The notes beneath the pieces were generated by a model. It was not told the origin of the DNA, searched no databases, and was given only the letters and a program-made list of their open reading frames with translations. Of a stretch of 64,000 bases of DNA, positions 14,949 to 25,039 are shown piece by piece. Source of the DNA: [Mycobacterium] vasticus (GTDB lineage Bacteria; Actinomycetota; Actinomycetes; Mycobacteriales; Mycobacteriaceae). The translations under genes and the position numbers were made by a program. Every line of letters starts with the position of its first letter. The stretch's first letter is position 1. The DNA lies in NCBI RefSeq assembly GCF_020181595.1, contig NZ_CP084028.1, positions 3,636,475-3,700,474 on the forward strand, written 5' to 3'.

Positions 14949-17129
14949 ATGAGTGACGGCGATAACGCCACTCCTGGCCGCTGGGTGCCCGAAGGCCGGG
15001 ATGACGACGACCACCAGCTGATGACGATGAGCCCGCCAGGTCCTGCGCCGTGGGAGCGCTGGCAGGAGCCGGCCAACGGCACCCCTGCCCCGTCCCGGCG
15101 CCGGGCCGAACCCTCGCGGCGCCGCAACGGCGGTACCGGATCGGTGAGCGTCGCCGACCTGATCGCCCGGGTCAACGCGGATGCTCCGCCGTCGGGGGGC
15201 CGCACCCGGCGCCGGGCACCGGAGGCCCCCGAGGCGCCCGAGGTACCTGAGACACCGGAGGCTCCCGAGACACCGGAGGCTCTCGAGGCGGCAGAGGCAC
15301 CGGAGGCACCCCCCGCAGCCCGACAGCTCCCGTCGGCCCCGCAGCCCCGGGTCTCCCCCGAATCCGCACCGATCAGCTACCCGTCGGAGCTGCCCGACCT
15401 CGACCGGATTCACCGCCCGCGGCGCGCTCCGGCCGACCTCGACAGCCTGTGGGACGAAGTCGCACCCACCACCGAGCTGCCTGATGTGGCCGCCGAGATC
15501 CCCCCGGTCCGCATCGAGCCGCGAGGTTCACGCGGCCGCACCGCACCGATCCCCGACCCGCCGCACGAGCAGCGTCACGGGGCTCTGCTGGCCGGCCGCC
15601 TGGTGGCGGCCATGATGGCCGTTCTGGCCCTGGTGCTGACCGGTTCGGCCTGGCAGTGGAGTTCGTCGAAGAACCGGAGCCTCAACCACGTCAGCGCGCT
15701 GGACCCCAACTCGCACGACATCCTGGACGCGGCCGGACAGTACGGCGACGAGAACTTCCTGATCGTCGGGGCCGACACCCGCGCCGGGGCCAACAGCGAT
15801 GTCGGCGCGGGCAGCACCGACGACGCCGAGGGCGCCCGTTCGGACACCATCATGCTGGTCAACATCCCGGCGGACCGTAAGCGTGTCGTCGTGGTGTCGT
15901 TCCCGCGCGACCTGGCCATCACACCGATCGAGTGTGACGTCTGGAACGCCGCGACCGGGGTGTACGGCCCGATCTACGACGAGGAGAGCGGGACCTACAG
16001 CGGCGAGACGGTGTACACCGAGACGAAGCTGAACTCGACATACGCCTACGGCGGGCCGAAGTGCCTGGTCAAGGAGATCCAGAAGCTGTCCGGGCTGGCG
16101 ATCAACCGGTTCATGGCGGTCGACTTCGTCGGCTTCGGCAAGATGGTCGACGCGCTCGGCGGCGTCGAGGTGTGTACCACCAGCCCGCTGTACGACCTGG
16201 TGCTGGGCAGCGTCCTCGACGGCACCGGGCGGCAGCGGGTCGACGGCACCACCGCGCTGAACTACGTGCGGGCCCGCCACGTCACCACCGAGGACAACGG
16301 CGACTACGGCCGCATCAAGCGTCAGCAGCTGTTCCTGTCCTCGCTGCTGCGCTCGCTGATCTCCACCAACACCTTCTTCTCACCGACCAAGCTCAACAAC
16401 GTGGTCAACATGTTCATCGGCGACAGCTCGGTGGACGGCGTCACCACCAAGGACCTGGTGAACCTCGGCCAGTCACTGCAGAAGGTCGCCGCCGGGCACA
16501 TCACCTTCGTGACGGTGCCGACCAGTGAGACCGACGAGAACGGCGACGAGGTCCCCCGGATGGACGACGTGCGGGCGCTGTTCGACGCGATCATCAACGA
16601 CGACCCACTGCCCGGCGAGAACAACCACAACGCCACGTCGGTTCCGACCAGTTCCACCTCGGCGCCGTCGACGGCCGTGACGCCCAGTGCGCCGGCCAAG
16701 CCGCAGAGCGAGCAGGTGCGCGCGGTCACGACCTCCCCCGGCGACGTCAACGTGCGAGTCTCCAACGCCACCGAGCAGACCGGCCTGGCCGCAGCCACCT
16801 CGGAGAACCTGCAGCAGTGGGGCTTCAACGTCGACAGCGCCGACGACTACCCCGGCACGGTCAAGACCAGCAAGGTGTTGTTCTCCCCGGGCAACGAGCA
16901 GGCCGCCGCCACGGTGTCCTCGGCACTGGGGGGCGCGCCCATCGAGCGGATCGCCGGCCTGGGCAGCATCGTGCGGGTGGTGCTGGGTTCGGACTTCCGC
17001 AGCGTCAGCAAGCCGGCGGCCAGCGGCTCACAGATCAGCGTGCTGCTCAACCGGGGTGCCAGCGTCGAACCGACCGCGCTGCCCGATGACCTGACGGTCA
17101 CCAACGCCGCCGACATCACCTGCGAGTAG
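14949..17129 (+). CDS. LytR-CpsA-Psr (LCP) family cell-wall ligase with LytR_C domain
   Basis: Membrane protein of 726 residues. LCP enzymes transfer polymers such as arabinogalactan to peptidoglycan. Residues 1-210 are cytoplasmic and disordered, with a Pro/Glu/Ala-rich tract of PEAPE-like repeats near 90-125. One membrane segment (LVAAMMAVLALVLTGSAW) lies near 218-235. The catalytic LCP domain follows (FLIVGADTRAG, GARSDTIMLVNIPAD, VVSFPRDLAI, KLNSTYAYGGP, NRFMAVDFVGF), with the pyrophosphate-binding Arg and Asp residues in place. A C-terminal LytR_C domain (VNVRVSNATEQTGLA) begins near residue 600 after a Ser/Thr/Pro linker. It corresponds to Rv0822c by position beside phoU. The ATG at 14949 is preceded by GGAGG at some distance. 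Confidence 0.88.
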   Translation: MSDGDNATPGRWVPEGRDDDDHQLMTMSPPGPAPWERWQEPANGTPAPSRRRAEPSRRRNGGTGSVSVADLIARVNADAPPSGGRTRRRAPEAPEAPEVPETPEAPETPEALEAAEAPEAPPAARQLPSAPQPRVSPESAPISYPSELPDLDRIHRPRRAPADLDSLWDEVAPTTELPDVAAEIPPVRIEPRGSRGRTAPIPDPPHEQRHGALLAGRLVAAMMAVLALVLTGSAWQWSSSKNRSLNHVSALDPNSHDILDAAGQYGDENFLIVGADTRAGANSDVGAGSTDDAEGARSDTIMLVNIPADRKRVVVVSFPRDLAITPIECDVWNAATGVYGPIYDEESGTYSGETVYTETKLNSTYAYGGPKCLVKEIQKLSGLAINRFMAVDFVGFGKMVDALGGVEVCTTSPLYDLVLGSVLDGTGRQRVDGTTALNYVRARHVTTEDNGDYGRIKRQQLFLSSLLRSLISTNTFFSPTKLNNVVNMFIGDSSVDGVTTKDLVNLGQSLQKVAAGHITFVTVPTSETDENGDEVPRMDDVRALFDAIINDDPLPGENNHNATSVPTSSTSAPSTAVTPSAPAKPQSEQVRAVTTSPGDVNVRVSNATEQTGLAAATSENLQQWGFNVDSADDYPGTVKTSKVLFSPGNEQAAATVSSALGGAPIERIAGLGSIVRVVLGSDFRSVSKPAASGSQISVLLNRGASVEPTALPDDLTVTNAADITCE

Positions 17130-17176
17130 GCCCGCGGGCAAGTAACTGCAGGCGCGCCCGCGATCGCCGGCCACGC

Positions 17177-17182
17177 TAGTCT
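17177..17182 (+). promoter_or_regulatory. -10 box of leaderless phoU
   Basis: TAGTCT ends 7 nt before the ATG at 17190, and no ribosome-binding sequence is present, so the transcript is probably leaderless. Confidence 0.55.
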
Positions 17183-17189
17183 GGGGGCT

Positions 17190-17858
17190 ATGCGCACCGC
17201 CTACCACGAGCAACTCTCGCACCTGGCCGAACAACTCGGCACCATGTGCGGCCTCGCCGGAAAGGCCATGGAGCGGGCCACGCAGGCGCTGCTGCAAGCC
17301 GACCTCGTGCTCGCCGAACAGGTCATCACCGATCACGAACAGATAGCCGCGATGAGCGCCCGCGCCGAGGAGAGCGCGTTCGTGCTGCTGGCGTTGCAGG
17401 CTCCGGTCGCCGGGGATCTGCGGGCCATCGTCGGCTCCATCCAGATGGTCGCCGACATCGACCGGATGGGCGCCCTGGCGCTGCACGTCGCCAAGATCGC
17501 CCGGCGTCGCCACCCGCAACACGCACTGCCCGAGGAGGTCAACGGCTACTTCGCGGAAATGGGCAGGGTGGCGGTCGAATTGGGTAACAGCGCCCAGGAG
17601 GTGTTGTTGTCGCGTGACCCGGAGAAGGCCGCCCGCATCCGCGAAGAAGACGACGCGATGGACGACCTGCACCGGCACCTGTTCTCGGTGATGATGGACA
17701 AGGAATGGCGGCACGGGGTGGCCGCGGCCGTCGACGTGACCCTGCTGGGCCGGTTCTACGAGCGCTTCGCCGACCACGCCGTCGAGGTCGCCCGGCGGGT
17801 GATCTTCCAGGCGACCGGCAAGTTCCCCGACGAGAACACCCTGCCCTCACCCGACTAG
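17190..17858 (+). CDS. phoU: Phosphate signalling protein PhoU (PhoY2)
   Basis: All-helical regulator of 222 residues, normal for the family. PhoU links the Pst transporter to the SenX3-RegX3 two-component system and keeps the phosphate response off when phosphate is plentiful. Two PhoU domains are seen; the metal-binding-type helices include [17 protein letters not shown] in the first repeat and [18 protein letters not shown] in the second, each with the conserved Asp or Glu/Arg pattern. It is transcribed leaderless from the box at 17177 and converges on hrpA with a 5-nt gap. The pst transporter genes it serves begin 4 kb away. Orthologous to Rv0821c (phoY2) by sequence and neighbours. Confidence 0.93.
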   Translation: MRTAYHEQLSHLAEQLGTMCGLAGKAMERATQALLQADLVLAEQVITDHEQIAAMSARAEESAFVLLALQAPVAGDLRAIVGSIQMVADIDRMGALALHVAKIARRRHPQHALPEEVNGYFAEMGRVAVELGNSAQEVLLSRDPEKAARIREEDDAMDDLHRHLFSVMMDKEWRHGVAAAVDVTLLGRFYERFADHAVEVARRVIFQATGKFPDENTLPSPD

Positions 17859-17863
17859 GACAC

Positions 17864-20800
17864 CTAGAGCTCGTTGAGCGCCCGCATGATGCGCTGTTCA
17901 CTGACCGGGCGCGGAGTGCCCAGCTGCTGAGCCCACAGGCTCACTCGCAATTCCTGGATCTGGCGGGCGATGTCGCGGACGTCGTCGTCGCGCTGACGCT
18001 CCGGCCCGATACTGGCCAGCACGGCGCGGTAGGCGTCGGCCACGCCGGCCACCCGGGCCATCCGGTCGCGGTCGGCCTGCACTGCGCGGGGCAGCTGCTC
18101 GAGCCGGCGGCCGGCCGCGAGCAGATAACGGGTGAGGTCCGCCAGGCGGTCGCGCCCGGTGGCGACGACGAATCCAGGTGCCAGCAGCGCGTCCAGCTGA
18201 CCGTTGATGTCGGCGATCGCCTCGGCGTGCGCGACCGGCGGCTGGGCCGGCAGCGCCAGCTGGACATCACGGGCGGCGGCCAGCACCTTCTCGACCCGGG
18301 CCAGCACGTCGGCGGTGGCCGGCACCAGGTGTGCGGCCACCTGAGCGCGCGCCGCGGCGAACTCGTCGCGGGTCCAGACCGGCGTGGGTGTCAGCGCGTC
18401 GGTCGCGGCGTCGGCGCAGTCGTCGATCAGCGCCGCCAGCGAGCCGTCCGGGTTCGCCTTGAGCATCAGCCTGCTCTGCGAACTCAACTGCCGTTCGACG
18501 GATTTGACCGGCGAGGCCACCGCGCAGCGCAGCAGCCTGCGGATGCCCGCGCGCAGCTCGGCCCGCTGCTGTGCCTCGGTGGCGAACACCCGCAGCCCGG
18601 CGGAGTCACCGTCGTCGACGAACGCCGGGAACCCCCGGACCATTCGCCCGGACACCAGCTGCTGCACGGCCCGCGGCAGGGTGTCCACGTCGTCCGGCCA
18701 GTCGCGCAGCCCAGCACGTTCCCATTCGGCGCCGACCGCGTCGGCCACTGCGTCGCGGGCCGAATCGGCAAGTCGATCCTGCAGGGCGGCAAGGTCTTTG
18801 CCACGGGCCACCTCGCTGCCGTCGGCGGCCTCGATGGCGAACGTCACCCGTAGGTGCGCCGGCAGCCGGGTCAGGTCGAAGGCATCGACGGGAACCGACA
18901 CCCCGGTGCGGCGGCGCAGCTCGCCCGTCAGCGCCTCGAGCAGCGGCCCGGTGAGCGACTCGAGCGCCGGCAGCAGCGCGCGGGCGGTGTCGGGTGCGGG
19001 AACGAAGTTGCGCCGCAGATCCTTCGGCAGGGACCGGATCAGTGCCGTGAGCAGTTCCTCACGCAGAGCCGGTACCTGCCAGGCGAATTCGTCACCGCCG
19101 AGCCGGGCCAGCACGTCGATCGGCACGTGGACGGTGACGCCGTCGTCGGCCGCGCCCGGTTCGAACCGGTAGCTCAGCGGCAACGCGACGTCGCCGGCCG
19201 CCCAGCTGTCGGGCCGGTCGGCGTCGACGGCATCGGTGCGCAGCAGCTCCTCGCGGGTGAACGTGAGCAGCTCGGGGGTGCGGTGCCGCTGCTTGCGCCA
19301 CCACCCGTCGAAGTGCCGCGCCGAGATCACCTCGGCGGGAATCCTGGAGTCGTAGAGGTCGTAGACGGTGTCGTCGTCGACGATGAGGTCGCTGCGCCGC
19401 ACCCGGTCCTGAAGCTCCTGCAGTTCGCCGAGCAGCGCGGCGTTGTCGGCGAGGAACCGGTGCCGGCTCACCCAGTCCCTCTCGACCAGCGCATGCCGGA
19501 TGAACAGCTCGCGGGCCACCACCGGTTCCACCCGCGCATAGCCCACCCGGCGGCGGGCGGCCAGCACCAGGCCGTAGAGCGTCACCTTTTCGAAGGCCAT
19601 CACCTCGCCGCGCTGGGCGTCCCAGTGCGGTTCGCTGTAGCTGCGCTGCGCCAGGTCGGCCGCCACCCGCTCAACGGTCTCGGGCGCGATGCGTGCGGCG
19701 GTGCGCCCGAACAGCCGGCTGGTCTCCACCAGCTCGGCCACCACCGTCCAGCGCGGCGGGCGCTTGGCCAGCACCGATCCGGGCGCCAGCACGAACTTCG
19801 AATTGCGTGCCCCGGCGAACTCGCGGCCGTCGTCGCGGCGCATCCCGACATGCGACAGCAGCCCGGCCAGCAGCGCGGCGTGTACGGCCGCCGGTTGCGC
19901 CGGCTCCCCCGATTCCCGGATGCCCAGGTCCGCGGCGATGCTGCGCAGCTGCCCGACCAGATCCTGCCATTCCCGGATCCGCAGGTAGTGCAGGAACTCG
20001 TGGCGGCACATGCGGCGAAACGAGCTGCCGGTCAAGGCTTTCCGCTGATCGGTCAGGTATGACCACAAGTTGAGGTAGGCGGTGAAATCCGAATCGTCAT
20101 CGGCGAACCGGGCGTGCTTGGCCCGGGCGGCCTCCTCCCGGTCTGCCGGGCGCTCCCTCGGGTCGGGGATGGTCAGCGCGGCCGCCAACACCAGCACCTC
20201 CCGCACGCAGCCCTCGGTCTCGGCGGCCAGGATCATCCGGCCCAGGCGCGGGTCCACCGGCAGCCGGGCCAGCCGCCGGCCGACGGCGGTGATGGCCCCG
20301 TCAGCGGTGAACGCACCGAGCTCGACCAGCAGCGCCACCCCGTCGCGGATACTGCGTGCGTCCGGCGGGTCGAGGAAACCGAACTCCGCCACCTCACCCA
20401 GCCGCAGCGACGCCATCCGCAGCAGCACCGCGGCCAGGTTGGTGCGCAGCACCTCGGGATCGGTGTAGCGCGGGCGGGCGTCGAAGTCGGCTTCGCTGTA
20501 GAGCCGGATGCACACCCCGGGCGCGGTGCGGCCGCACCGGCCGCTGCGCTGCGACGCCGAAGCCTGCGAGATGGGTTCGATCGGCAGCCGCTGCACCTTG
20601 AGCCGGCGACTGTAGCGGGAGATGCGGGCGTTGCCCGGGTCGATGACATAGCGGATTCCGGGCACCGTCAGCGAGGTCTCGGCGACGTTGGTGGCCAGCA
20701 CAATCCGCCTTCCGGCGCGTGCCGGAGCGAACACCCTCTGCTGTTCGGCGGTGGACAGCCGCGCATACAGCGGCAGAATCTCGGTGTTGGGCAGCCCACC

Positions 20801-21781
20801 GAGAGCTTCTGCGGTGTCCCGGATCTCGCGCTCACCGGACAGGAACACCAGGACGTCGCCGGGCGGTTCGGCGGACAACTCATGCACCGCGTCGACGATC
20901 GCCTCGATCTCGTCGCGGGTCTCGGTGCGGATGATCTCCCGATCGGGATCGTCGGGGTTGTCGGGGTCATTGGAGGCAGCTCCGGAGCCCAAGGCCACCG
21001 GCAGTTCCAGTGGTCGATAACGGATCTCGACCGGGTAGCTGCGGCCCGAGACCTCCACGATGGGCGCACCACCCAGATGTTCTGCGAAGCGCTGCGGTTC
21101 GATGGTGGCCGAGGTGATGATCACCTTCAGGTCCGGCCGCCGCGGCAGCAACTCACGCAGGTAGCCGAGCAGGAAGTCGATGTTGAGGCTGCGTTCGTGG
21201 GCCTCGTCGATGATCAGCGTGTCGTAGCGCAGCAGCCGGCGGTCGCGTTCGAGTTCGGCGAGCAGAATTCCGTCGGTCATCAGCTTGACCAGTGTGCGGT
21301 CCGACACCCGGTCGGTGAACCGCACCGCATAGCCGACCACATCGCCGAGCGGACACCCCAACTCCTCGGCGATGCGCTGGGCCACCGTGCGGGCGGCCAG
21401 CCGGCGCGGCTGGGTGTGCCCGATGGTGCCGCGGATGCCGCGGCCGAGCTCAAGGCAGATCTTGGGCAGCTGGGTGGTCTTGCCCGACCCGGTCTCACCG
21501 GCGACCACCACGACCTGGTGATCGCGGATCGACGCGGCGATCTCGTCGCGGCGCGCACTGACCGGCAGGTCGGGATAACGGACCTCCGGCACCGCGGCGC
21601 TCCGCGCGGCAACCAGTGCCTGCGCCGCACCCATCCGCTCGGCCAGCTTTCGCAGCTGCTCGGGCTTTCCGGGGCGCAGGTCCTTGAGGCGCCGCCCGAA
21701 GTGGACCGCATCCCGCACGGTCAGCTCGTCGAGGAGCGTGCGCAGTTGCGCGACGGACGGTTCCACCACTTCGCGAAGCAT
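17864..21781 (-). CDS. hrpA: ATP-dependent RNA helicase HrpA
   Basis: DEAH-box RNA helicase of 1305 residues, about the size of E. coli HrpA, which rescues stalled or collided ribosomes. Walker A GETGSGKTTQLPK lies near residue 95, DEAH in LIIDEAHERS near 190, SATIEPQRF near 225, the helicase C motifs TNVAETSLTVPGIRYVID near 370 and QRSGRCGRTAPG near 415, then the HA2/OB regions, and a long C-terminal DUF3418-type half. It starts with ATG at 21781 and is divergent from pstS, sharing a 240-bp region. It converges with phoU. Gene order here differs from M. tuberculosis, where I recall no hrpA between phoY2 and phoT. Confidence 0.92.
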   Translation of the reverse strand: MLREVVEPSVAQLRTLLDELTVRDAVHFGRRLKDLRPGKPEQLRKLAERMGAAQALVAARSAAVPEVRYPDLPVSARRDEIAASIRDHQVVVVAGETGSGKTTQLPKICLELGRGIRGTIGHTQPRRLAARTVAQRIAEELGCPLGDVVGYAVRFTDRVSDRTLVKLMTDGILLAELERDRRLLRYDTLIIDEAHERSLNIDFLLGYLRELLPRRPDLKVIITSATIEPQRFAEHLGGAPIVEVSGRSYPVEIRYRPLELPVALGSGAASNDPDNPDDPDREIIRTETRDEIEAIVDAVHELSAEPPGDVLVFLSGEREIRDTAEALGGLPNTEILPLYARLSTAEQQRVFAPARAGRRIVLATNVAETSLTVPGIRYVIDPGNARISRYSRRLKVQRLPIEPISQASASQRSGRCGRTAPGVCIRLYSEADFDARPRYTDPEVLRTNLAAVLLRMASLRLGEVAEFGFLDPPDARSIRDGVALLVELGAFTADGAITAVGRRLARLPVDPRLGRMILAAETEGCVREVLVLAAALTIPDPRERPADREEAARAKHARFADDDSDFTAYLNLWSYLTDQRKALTGSSFRRMCRHEFLHYLRIREWQDLVGQLRSIAADLGIRESGEPAQPAAVHAALLAGLLSHVGMRRDDGREFAGARNSKFVLAPGSVLAKRPPRWTVVAELVETSRLFGRTAARIAPETVERVAADLAQRSYSEPHWDAQRGEVMAFEKVTLYGLVLAARRRVGYARVEPVVARELFIRHALVERDWVSRHRFLADNAALLGELQELQDRVRRSDLIVDDDTVYDLYDSRIPAEVISARHFDGWWRKQRHRTPELLTFTREELLRTDAVDADRPDSWAAGDVALPLSYRFEPGAADDGVTVHVPIDVLARLGGDEFAWQVPALREELLTALIRSLPKDLRRNFVPAPDTARALLPALESLTGPLLEALTGELRRRTGVSVPVDAFDLTRLPAHLRVTFAIEAADGSEVARGKDLAALQDRLADSARDAVADAVGAEWERAGLRDWPDDVDTLPRAVQQLVSGRMVRGFPAFVDDGDSAGLRVFATEAQQRAELRAGIRRLLRCAVASPVKSVERQLSSQSRLMLKANPDGSLAALIDDCADAATDALTPTPVWTRDEFAAARAQVAAHLVPATADVLARVEKVLAAARDVQLALPAQPPVAHAEAIADINGQLDALLAPGFVVATGRDRLADLTRYLLAAGRRLEQLPRAVQADRDRMARVAGVADAYRAVLASIGPERQRDDDVRDIARQIQELRVSLWAQQLGTPRPVSEQRIMRALNEL

Positions 21782-21839
21782 ACGGACCTGGCCGGCCTAC
21801 CTGTCATCCGGCATTTAGCAAGTCCATATCGGCGTCATC

Positions 21840-21861
21840 AGAATTCCACCAGAATTCCACC
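21840..21861 (+). repeat. Tandem 11-bp repeat upstream of the PHO box
   Basis: AGAATTCCACC occurs twice head to tail (21840-21850 and 21851-21861). The CACC ends of these units and those of the GTTCACC units downstream (21882, 21903) fall on a 10-11 bp helical phase, so this may extend the PHO box. It is also close to the hrpA start at 21781. Confidence 0.4.
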
Positions 21862-21875
21862 GTCGGATCATGGCT

Positions 21876-21903
21876 GTTCACCGTAGCGTAACCTTTGTTC
21901 ACC
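21876..21903 (+). promoter_or_regulatory. PHO box before the forward pstSCA operon
   Basis: GTTCACC at 21876-21882 and again at 21897-21903, with the degenerate GTAACCT between them, giving three units on 10-11 bp spacing. This repeat type is the PhoB/PhoP-family binding arrangement; in mycobacteria RegX3 is the expected protein. It lies about 120 nt above the GTG of pstS at 22022. Confidence 0.6.
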
Positions 21904-22021
21904 GCATTAAATAGAGAGAGTCGGCTCGGCACGCACGTCATTATTGCGGATATGCGCCCGGGTTTATTCGGTGATGTCGCATAAGCGGTCATCGCCCCTA
22001 ATTTGTCTGCGAAAGGTCAAA

Positions 22022-23137
22022 GTGAAACTGAACGGGATTGGTACTGCGCTGGGCATTATGGCGACCGGCGCATTGGTGTTATCCGGGTGCGGTACCGACA
22101 AGAACACCGACACCGCTGAGAAGACAACCTCGGGCTCGGTCGCCGCCGGCGGAAACTGCGGTGGCGCGGAGACTCTGAAGGCCAGCGGGTCGACCGCGCA
22201 GCAGAACGCGATGTCCCGGTTCGTCAAGGCGTTCATCGACGAATGTTCGGACCACAACGTCAACTACACCGCCAACGGGTCGGGCGCCGGTATCCGGGAG
22301 TTCGTCGGCGGTCAGACCGACTTCGCCGGGTCCGACGTCCCGCTGGGCGCCGACGACTACGCCGAGGCGCAGCAGCGCTGCGGCTCCCCGGCATGGAACC
22401 TGCCGGTGGTGTTCGGCCCGATCGCGATCACCTACAACATCCCCGGCGTCGACAACCTGATCCTCGACGGCCCGACCGCCGCGAAGATCTTCAACGGCAC
22501 CATCACCAGCTGGGATGACGCGGCGGTCAAGGCACTCAACCCGACGGCCACGCTGCCTGCCCAGCCGATCCACGTGGTGTTCCGCAGTGACGAGTCCGGG
22601 ACCACCGACAACTTCCAGCAGTACCTGGCCGCCGCCTCCGGTGGGGCGTGGGCCAAGGGCGCCGGAAAATCGTTCAACGGCGGCGTCGGCGAAGGGGCCA
22701 AGGGCAACGACGGCACGGCCGGCGCCATCGCGGCCACCGAGGGGGCGATCACCTACAACGAATGGTCATTCGCCCAGGCCAAGAATCTGGCCACCGCCCG
22801 GATCGTCACCTCAGCCGGCCCCGATCCGGTCGCGATCAGCACCGAGTCGGTCGGCAAGACCATCGCCGGTGCCACCATCAAGGGCCAAGGCAACGACCTG
22901 GTGCTCGACACGGCGTCGTTCTACCAGCCGACTCAGACCGGCTCGTACCCGATCGTGCTCGCCACCTACGAGGTGGTGTGCTCGAAGTATCCGGACGCTG
23001 ACGTCGGCACGGCGGTGCGACTGTTCCTGAAGTCGACCATCGGCCCGGGCCAGAGCGGTCTGGCCGACAACGGCTACGTGCCGATCCCCGAGGCTTTCAA
23101 GGCTCGCCTGGCGTCCGCGGTCGACGCCATCTCGTGA
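22022..23137 (+). CDS. pstS: Phosphate-binding lipoprotein PstS (PstS3 position)
   Basis: Periplasmic phosphate receptor of the Pst ABC transporter, 371 residues. The lipoprotein signal ends in VLSGC, giving an acylated Cys at about residue 23. Phosphate-contact segments of the family are present: [21 protein letters not shown], and [11 protein letters not shown]. The GTG at 22022 follows GAAAGG; an open frame to 21944 is unlikely. It overlaps pstC by GTGA. With pstC and pstA immediately after, it matches pstS3-pstC2-pstA1 of M. tuberculosis, and is the closest relative of the pstS copy at 27162. Confidence 0.92.
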   Translation: MKLNGIGTALGIMATGALVLSGCGTDKNTDTAEKTTSGSVAAGGNCGGAETLKASGSTAQQNAMSRFVKAFIDECSDHNVNYTANGSGAGIREFVGGQTDFAGSDVPLGADDYAEAQQRCGSPAWNLPVVFGPIAITYNIPGVDNLILDGPTAAKIFNGTITSWDDAAVKALNPTATLPAQPIHVVFRSDESGTTDNFQQYLAAASGGAWAKGAGKSFNGGVGEGAKGNDGTAGAIAATEGAITYNEWSFAQAKNLATARIVTSAGPDPVAISTESVGKTIAGATIKGQGNDLVLDTASFYQPTQTGSYPIVLATYEVVCSKYPDADVGTAVRLFLKSTIGPGQSGLADNGYVPIPEAFKARLASAVDAIS

Positions 23138-24096
23138 CACCCGGGAATCCGCCGACGTCGCTGATGAGCAGTCGCTCGCCGAAAGGCGAGCGGCTGTTCC
23201 GGGCGGCAGCGGTCTCGGCCGGATCGACAGTGGTGGTGGTGATCGCGCTGATCGCGATCTTCCTGCTGGTGCGCGCTTTCCCATCGTTGCTCGCCAACGA
23301 GGCGAACTTCTTCACCAGCCCGGAGTTCCTCACGAACGATCCCGACCACCTGTCGTTCGGCATCCGGGACCTGCTGATGGTCACGGTGCTGAGCTCGGTG
23401 TTCGCGTTGGCACTGGCGGTGCCGATATCGATCGGTATCGCGATCTTCCTCACCCAGTACGCGCCCCGGCGGCTGACCCGGCCGTTTGCCGTGGTGATCG
23501 ACCTGCTGGCGGCGGTGCCGTCCATCATCTTCGGCCTGTGGGGGATCTTCGTGCTGGCGCCGATGCTGGTGCCGCTGATGCGATTCCTCCACCGTCACTT
23601 CGGCTGGCTGTTCCTGTTCGACAAGGGCAACGTGTCGCTGGCCGGCGGCGGCACGATCTTCACCGCGGGAATCGTGCTGGCCGTGATGATCCTGCCGATC
23701 ATCACCTCGGTCTCGCGGGAGGTGTTCCGGCAGACCCCGGTCGCCCACATCGAAGCCGCCCACGCCCTGGGAGCCACTCGCTGGGAGGTGGTCCGCATGG
23801 CGGTGCTGCCCTACGGCCGCAGCGGCGTGATCGCCGCGTCGATGCTGGGCCTGGGGCGCGCCCTGGGTGAGACGGTGGCGATGCTGATCATCCTGCGAGC
23901 TGCGGCAAAGCCTGGGAATTGGTCGCTGTTCGACGGCGGGTACACGTTCGCATCCAAAATCGCGTCGGCGGCCGCAGAGTTCAGCGCCCCGCTGCCTACC
24001 GGCGCCTACATCGCCGCGGGGTTCGCATTGTTCGCACTCACATTCTTCGTCAATGCCGCCGCTCGCGCGGTGGCCGGCGGCAAGGTCAACGGATGA
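23134..24096 (+). CDS. pstC: Phosphate ABC transporter permease PstC
   Basis: Membrane subunit of the Pst transporter, 320 residues with about six membrane spans, the first near residues 27-50. The ABC-permease coupling loop is visible as [27 protein letters not shown] near residue 205. The GTG at 23134 overlaps the pstS stop; an internal ATG about ten codons later is a possible alternative. It overlaps pstA by ATGA. No pstB gene follows in this operon, so an ATPase must be supplied by the pstB copies at 28324-30002. Confidence 0.92.
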   Translation: MTPGNPPTSLMSSRSPKGERLFRAAAVSAGSTVVVVIALIAIFLLVRAFPSLLANEANFFTSPEFLTNDPDHLSFGIRDLLMVTVLSSVFALALAVPISIGIAIFLTQYAPRRLTRPFAVVIDLLAAVPSIIFGLWGIFVLAPMLVPLMRFLHRHFGWLFLFDKGNVSLAGGGTIFTAGIVLAVMILPIITSVSREVFRQTPVAHIEAAHALGATRWEVVRMAVLPYGRSGVIAASMLGLGRALGETVAMLIILRAAAKPGNWSLFDGGYTFASKIASAAAEFSAPLPTGAYIAAGFALFALTFFVNAAARAVAGGKVNG

Positions 24097-25007
24097 CAGC
24101 CCAACTGCTCGACGCACCGGTCAAACCGTCGGTGCCACGTCGCCGCCATCACCTCAGCATGCGGCGCCGCTTGACGGACAAGCTGGCCACGGCGGCGTTC
24201 ACGGCCTCGTTCGCCGTCGCCGCGGTCCCGCTGGTCTGGCTGCTCTGGGTCGTGGTGGCCCGAGGTTGGCACGCGATCAGCAATCTCGACTGGTGGACGC
24301 ACTCGCTACGAGGCGTCCTGCCCGAAGAATTCGCCGGCGGGGTGTACCACGCGCTGTACGGCACCCTGGTGCAGGCCGGGATCGCCGCCGCGCTGGCGGT
24401 GCCGCTGGGGCTGATGACGGCGATCTACCTGATCGAGTACGGCGGCGGACGATGGGCGCGGGTGACCACCTTCATGGTCGACGTGCTTGCCGGGGTGCCG
24501 TCGATCGTGGCGTCGCTGTTCGTCTTCAGCCTCTGGATCGCCACCCTGCGATTCGAGCAGAGCGCGTTCGCGGTGTCATTGGCGCTGGCTCTGCTGATGT
24601 TGCCGATCGTGGTGCGCTCCACCGAGGAGATGCTGCGCCTGGTCCCCGACGAACTGCGGGAGGCCAGCTACGCGCTGGGCGTGCCGCGATGGAAGACGAT
24701 CCTGCGCGTCGTCATTCCCACCGCGCTCTCGGGCATTCTGTCGGGAATCTTCTTGTCGATCGCCCGGATCATGGGTGAGACCGCGCCCGTTCTGGTGCTG
24801 GTGGGCTACAGCCGTTCGATCAACTACGACATCTTTCACGAGAACATGGCCTCGCTGCCGCTGCTGATCTACTCCGAGCTGGGGAACCCGCAGGCGGCCG
24901 GGGCTGCCCGGGTCTGGGGTGCGGCGTTGACGCTGATCATCCTGGTCGCGATCAGCGCGATCGTGGCGGCCGTGGCGACTCGGCTGACCTCGGTCCACGA
25001 TCGCTGA
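24093..25007 (+). CDS. pstA: Phosphate ABC transporter permease PstA
   Basis: Second membrane subunit of the Pst transporter, 304 residues, six predicted spans. The coupling loop reads [27 protein letters not shown] near residue 188. The ATG at 24093 overlaps the pstC stop. It is the last gene of the forward operon and ends at a strong hairpin shared with the convergent pknD gene. Confidence 0.92.
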   Translation: MTAQLLDAPVKPSVPRRRHHLSMRRRLTDKLATAAFTASFAVAAVPLVWLLWVVVARGWHAISNLDWWTHSLRGVLPEEFAGGVYHALYGTLVQAGIAAALAVPLGLMTAIYLIEYGGGRWARVTTFMVDVLAGVPSIVASLFVFSLWIATLRFEQSAFAVSLALALLMLPIVVRSTEEMLRLVPDELREASYALGVPRWKTILRVVIPTALSGILSGIFLSIARIMGETAPVLVLVGYSRSINYDIFHENMASLPLLIYSELGNPQAAGAARVWGAALTLIILVAISAIVAAVATRLTSVHDR

Positions 25008-25012
25008 AGCTG

Positions 25013-25039
25013 GAACCGCGGCATTTAACCCCGCGGTTC
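25013..25039. terminator. Bidirectional terminator between pstA and pknD
   Basis: GAACCGCGG (25013-25021) and CCGCGGTTC (25031-25039) form a perfect 9-bp stem with a 9-nt loop. It spans the pknD stop codon at 25025 and follows the pstA stop at 25007. There is no T-run, as is usual in mycobacteria. Confidence 0.6.

Noticed and set aside
17858..17878. Short hairpin CTAGG-ACA-CCTAG between phoU and hrpA as a terminator
   Set aside because: A 5-bp stem that consists largely of the two stop-codon regions is too weak to call.
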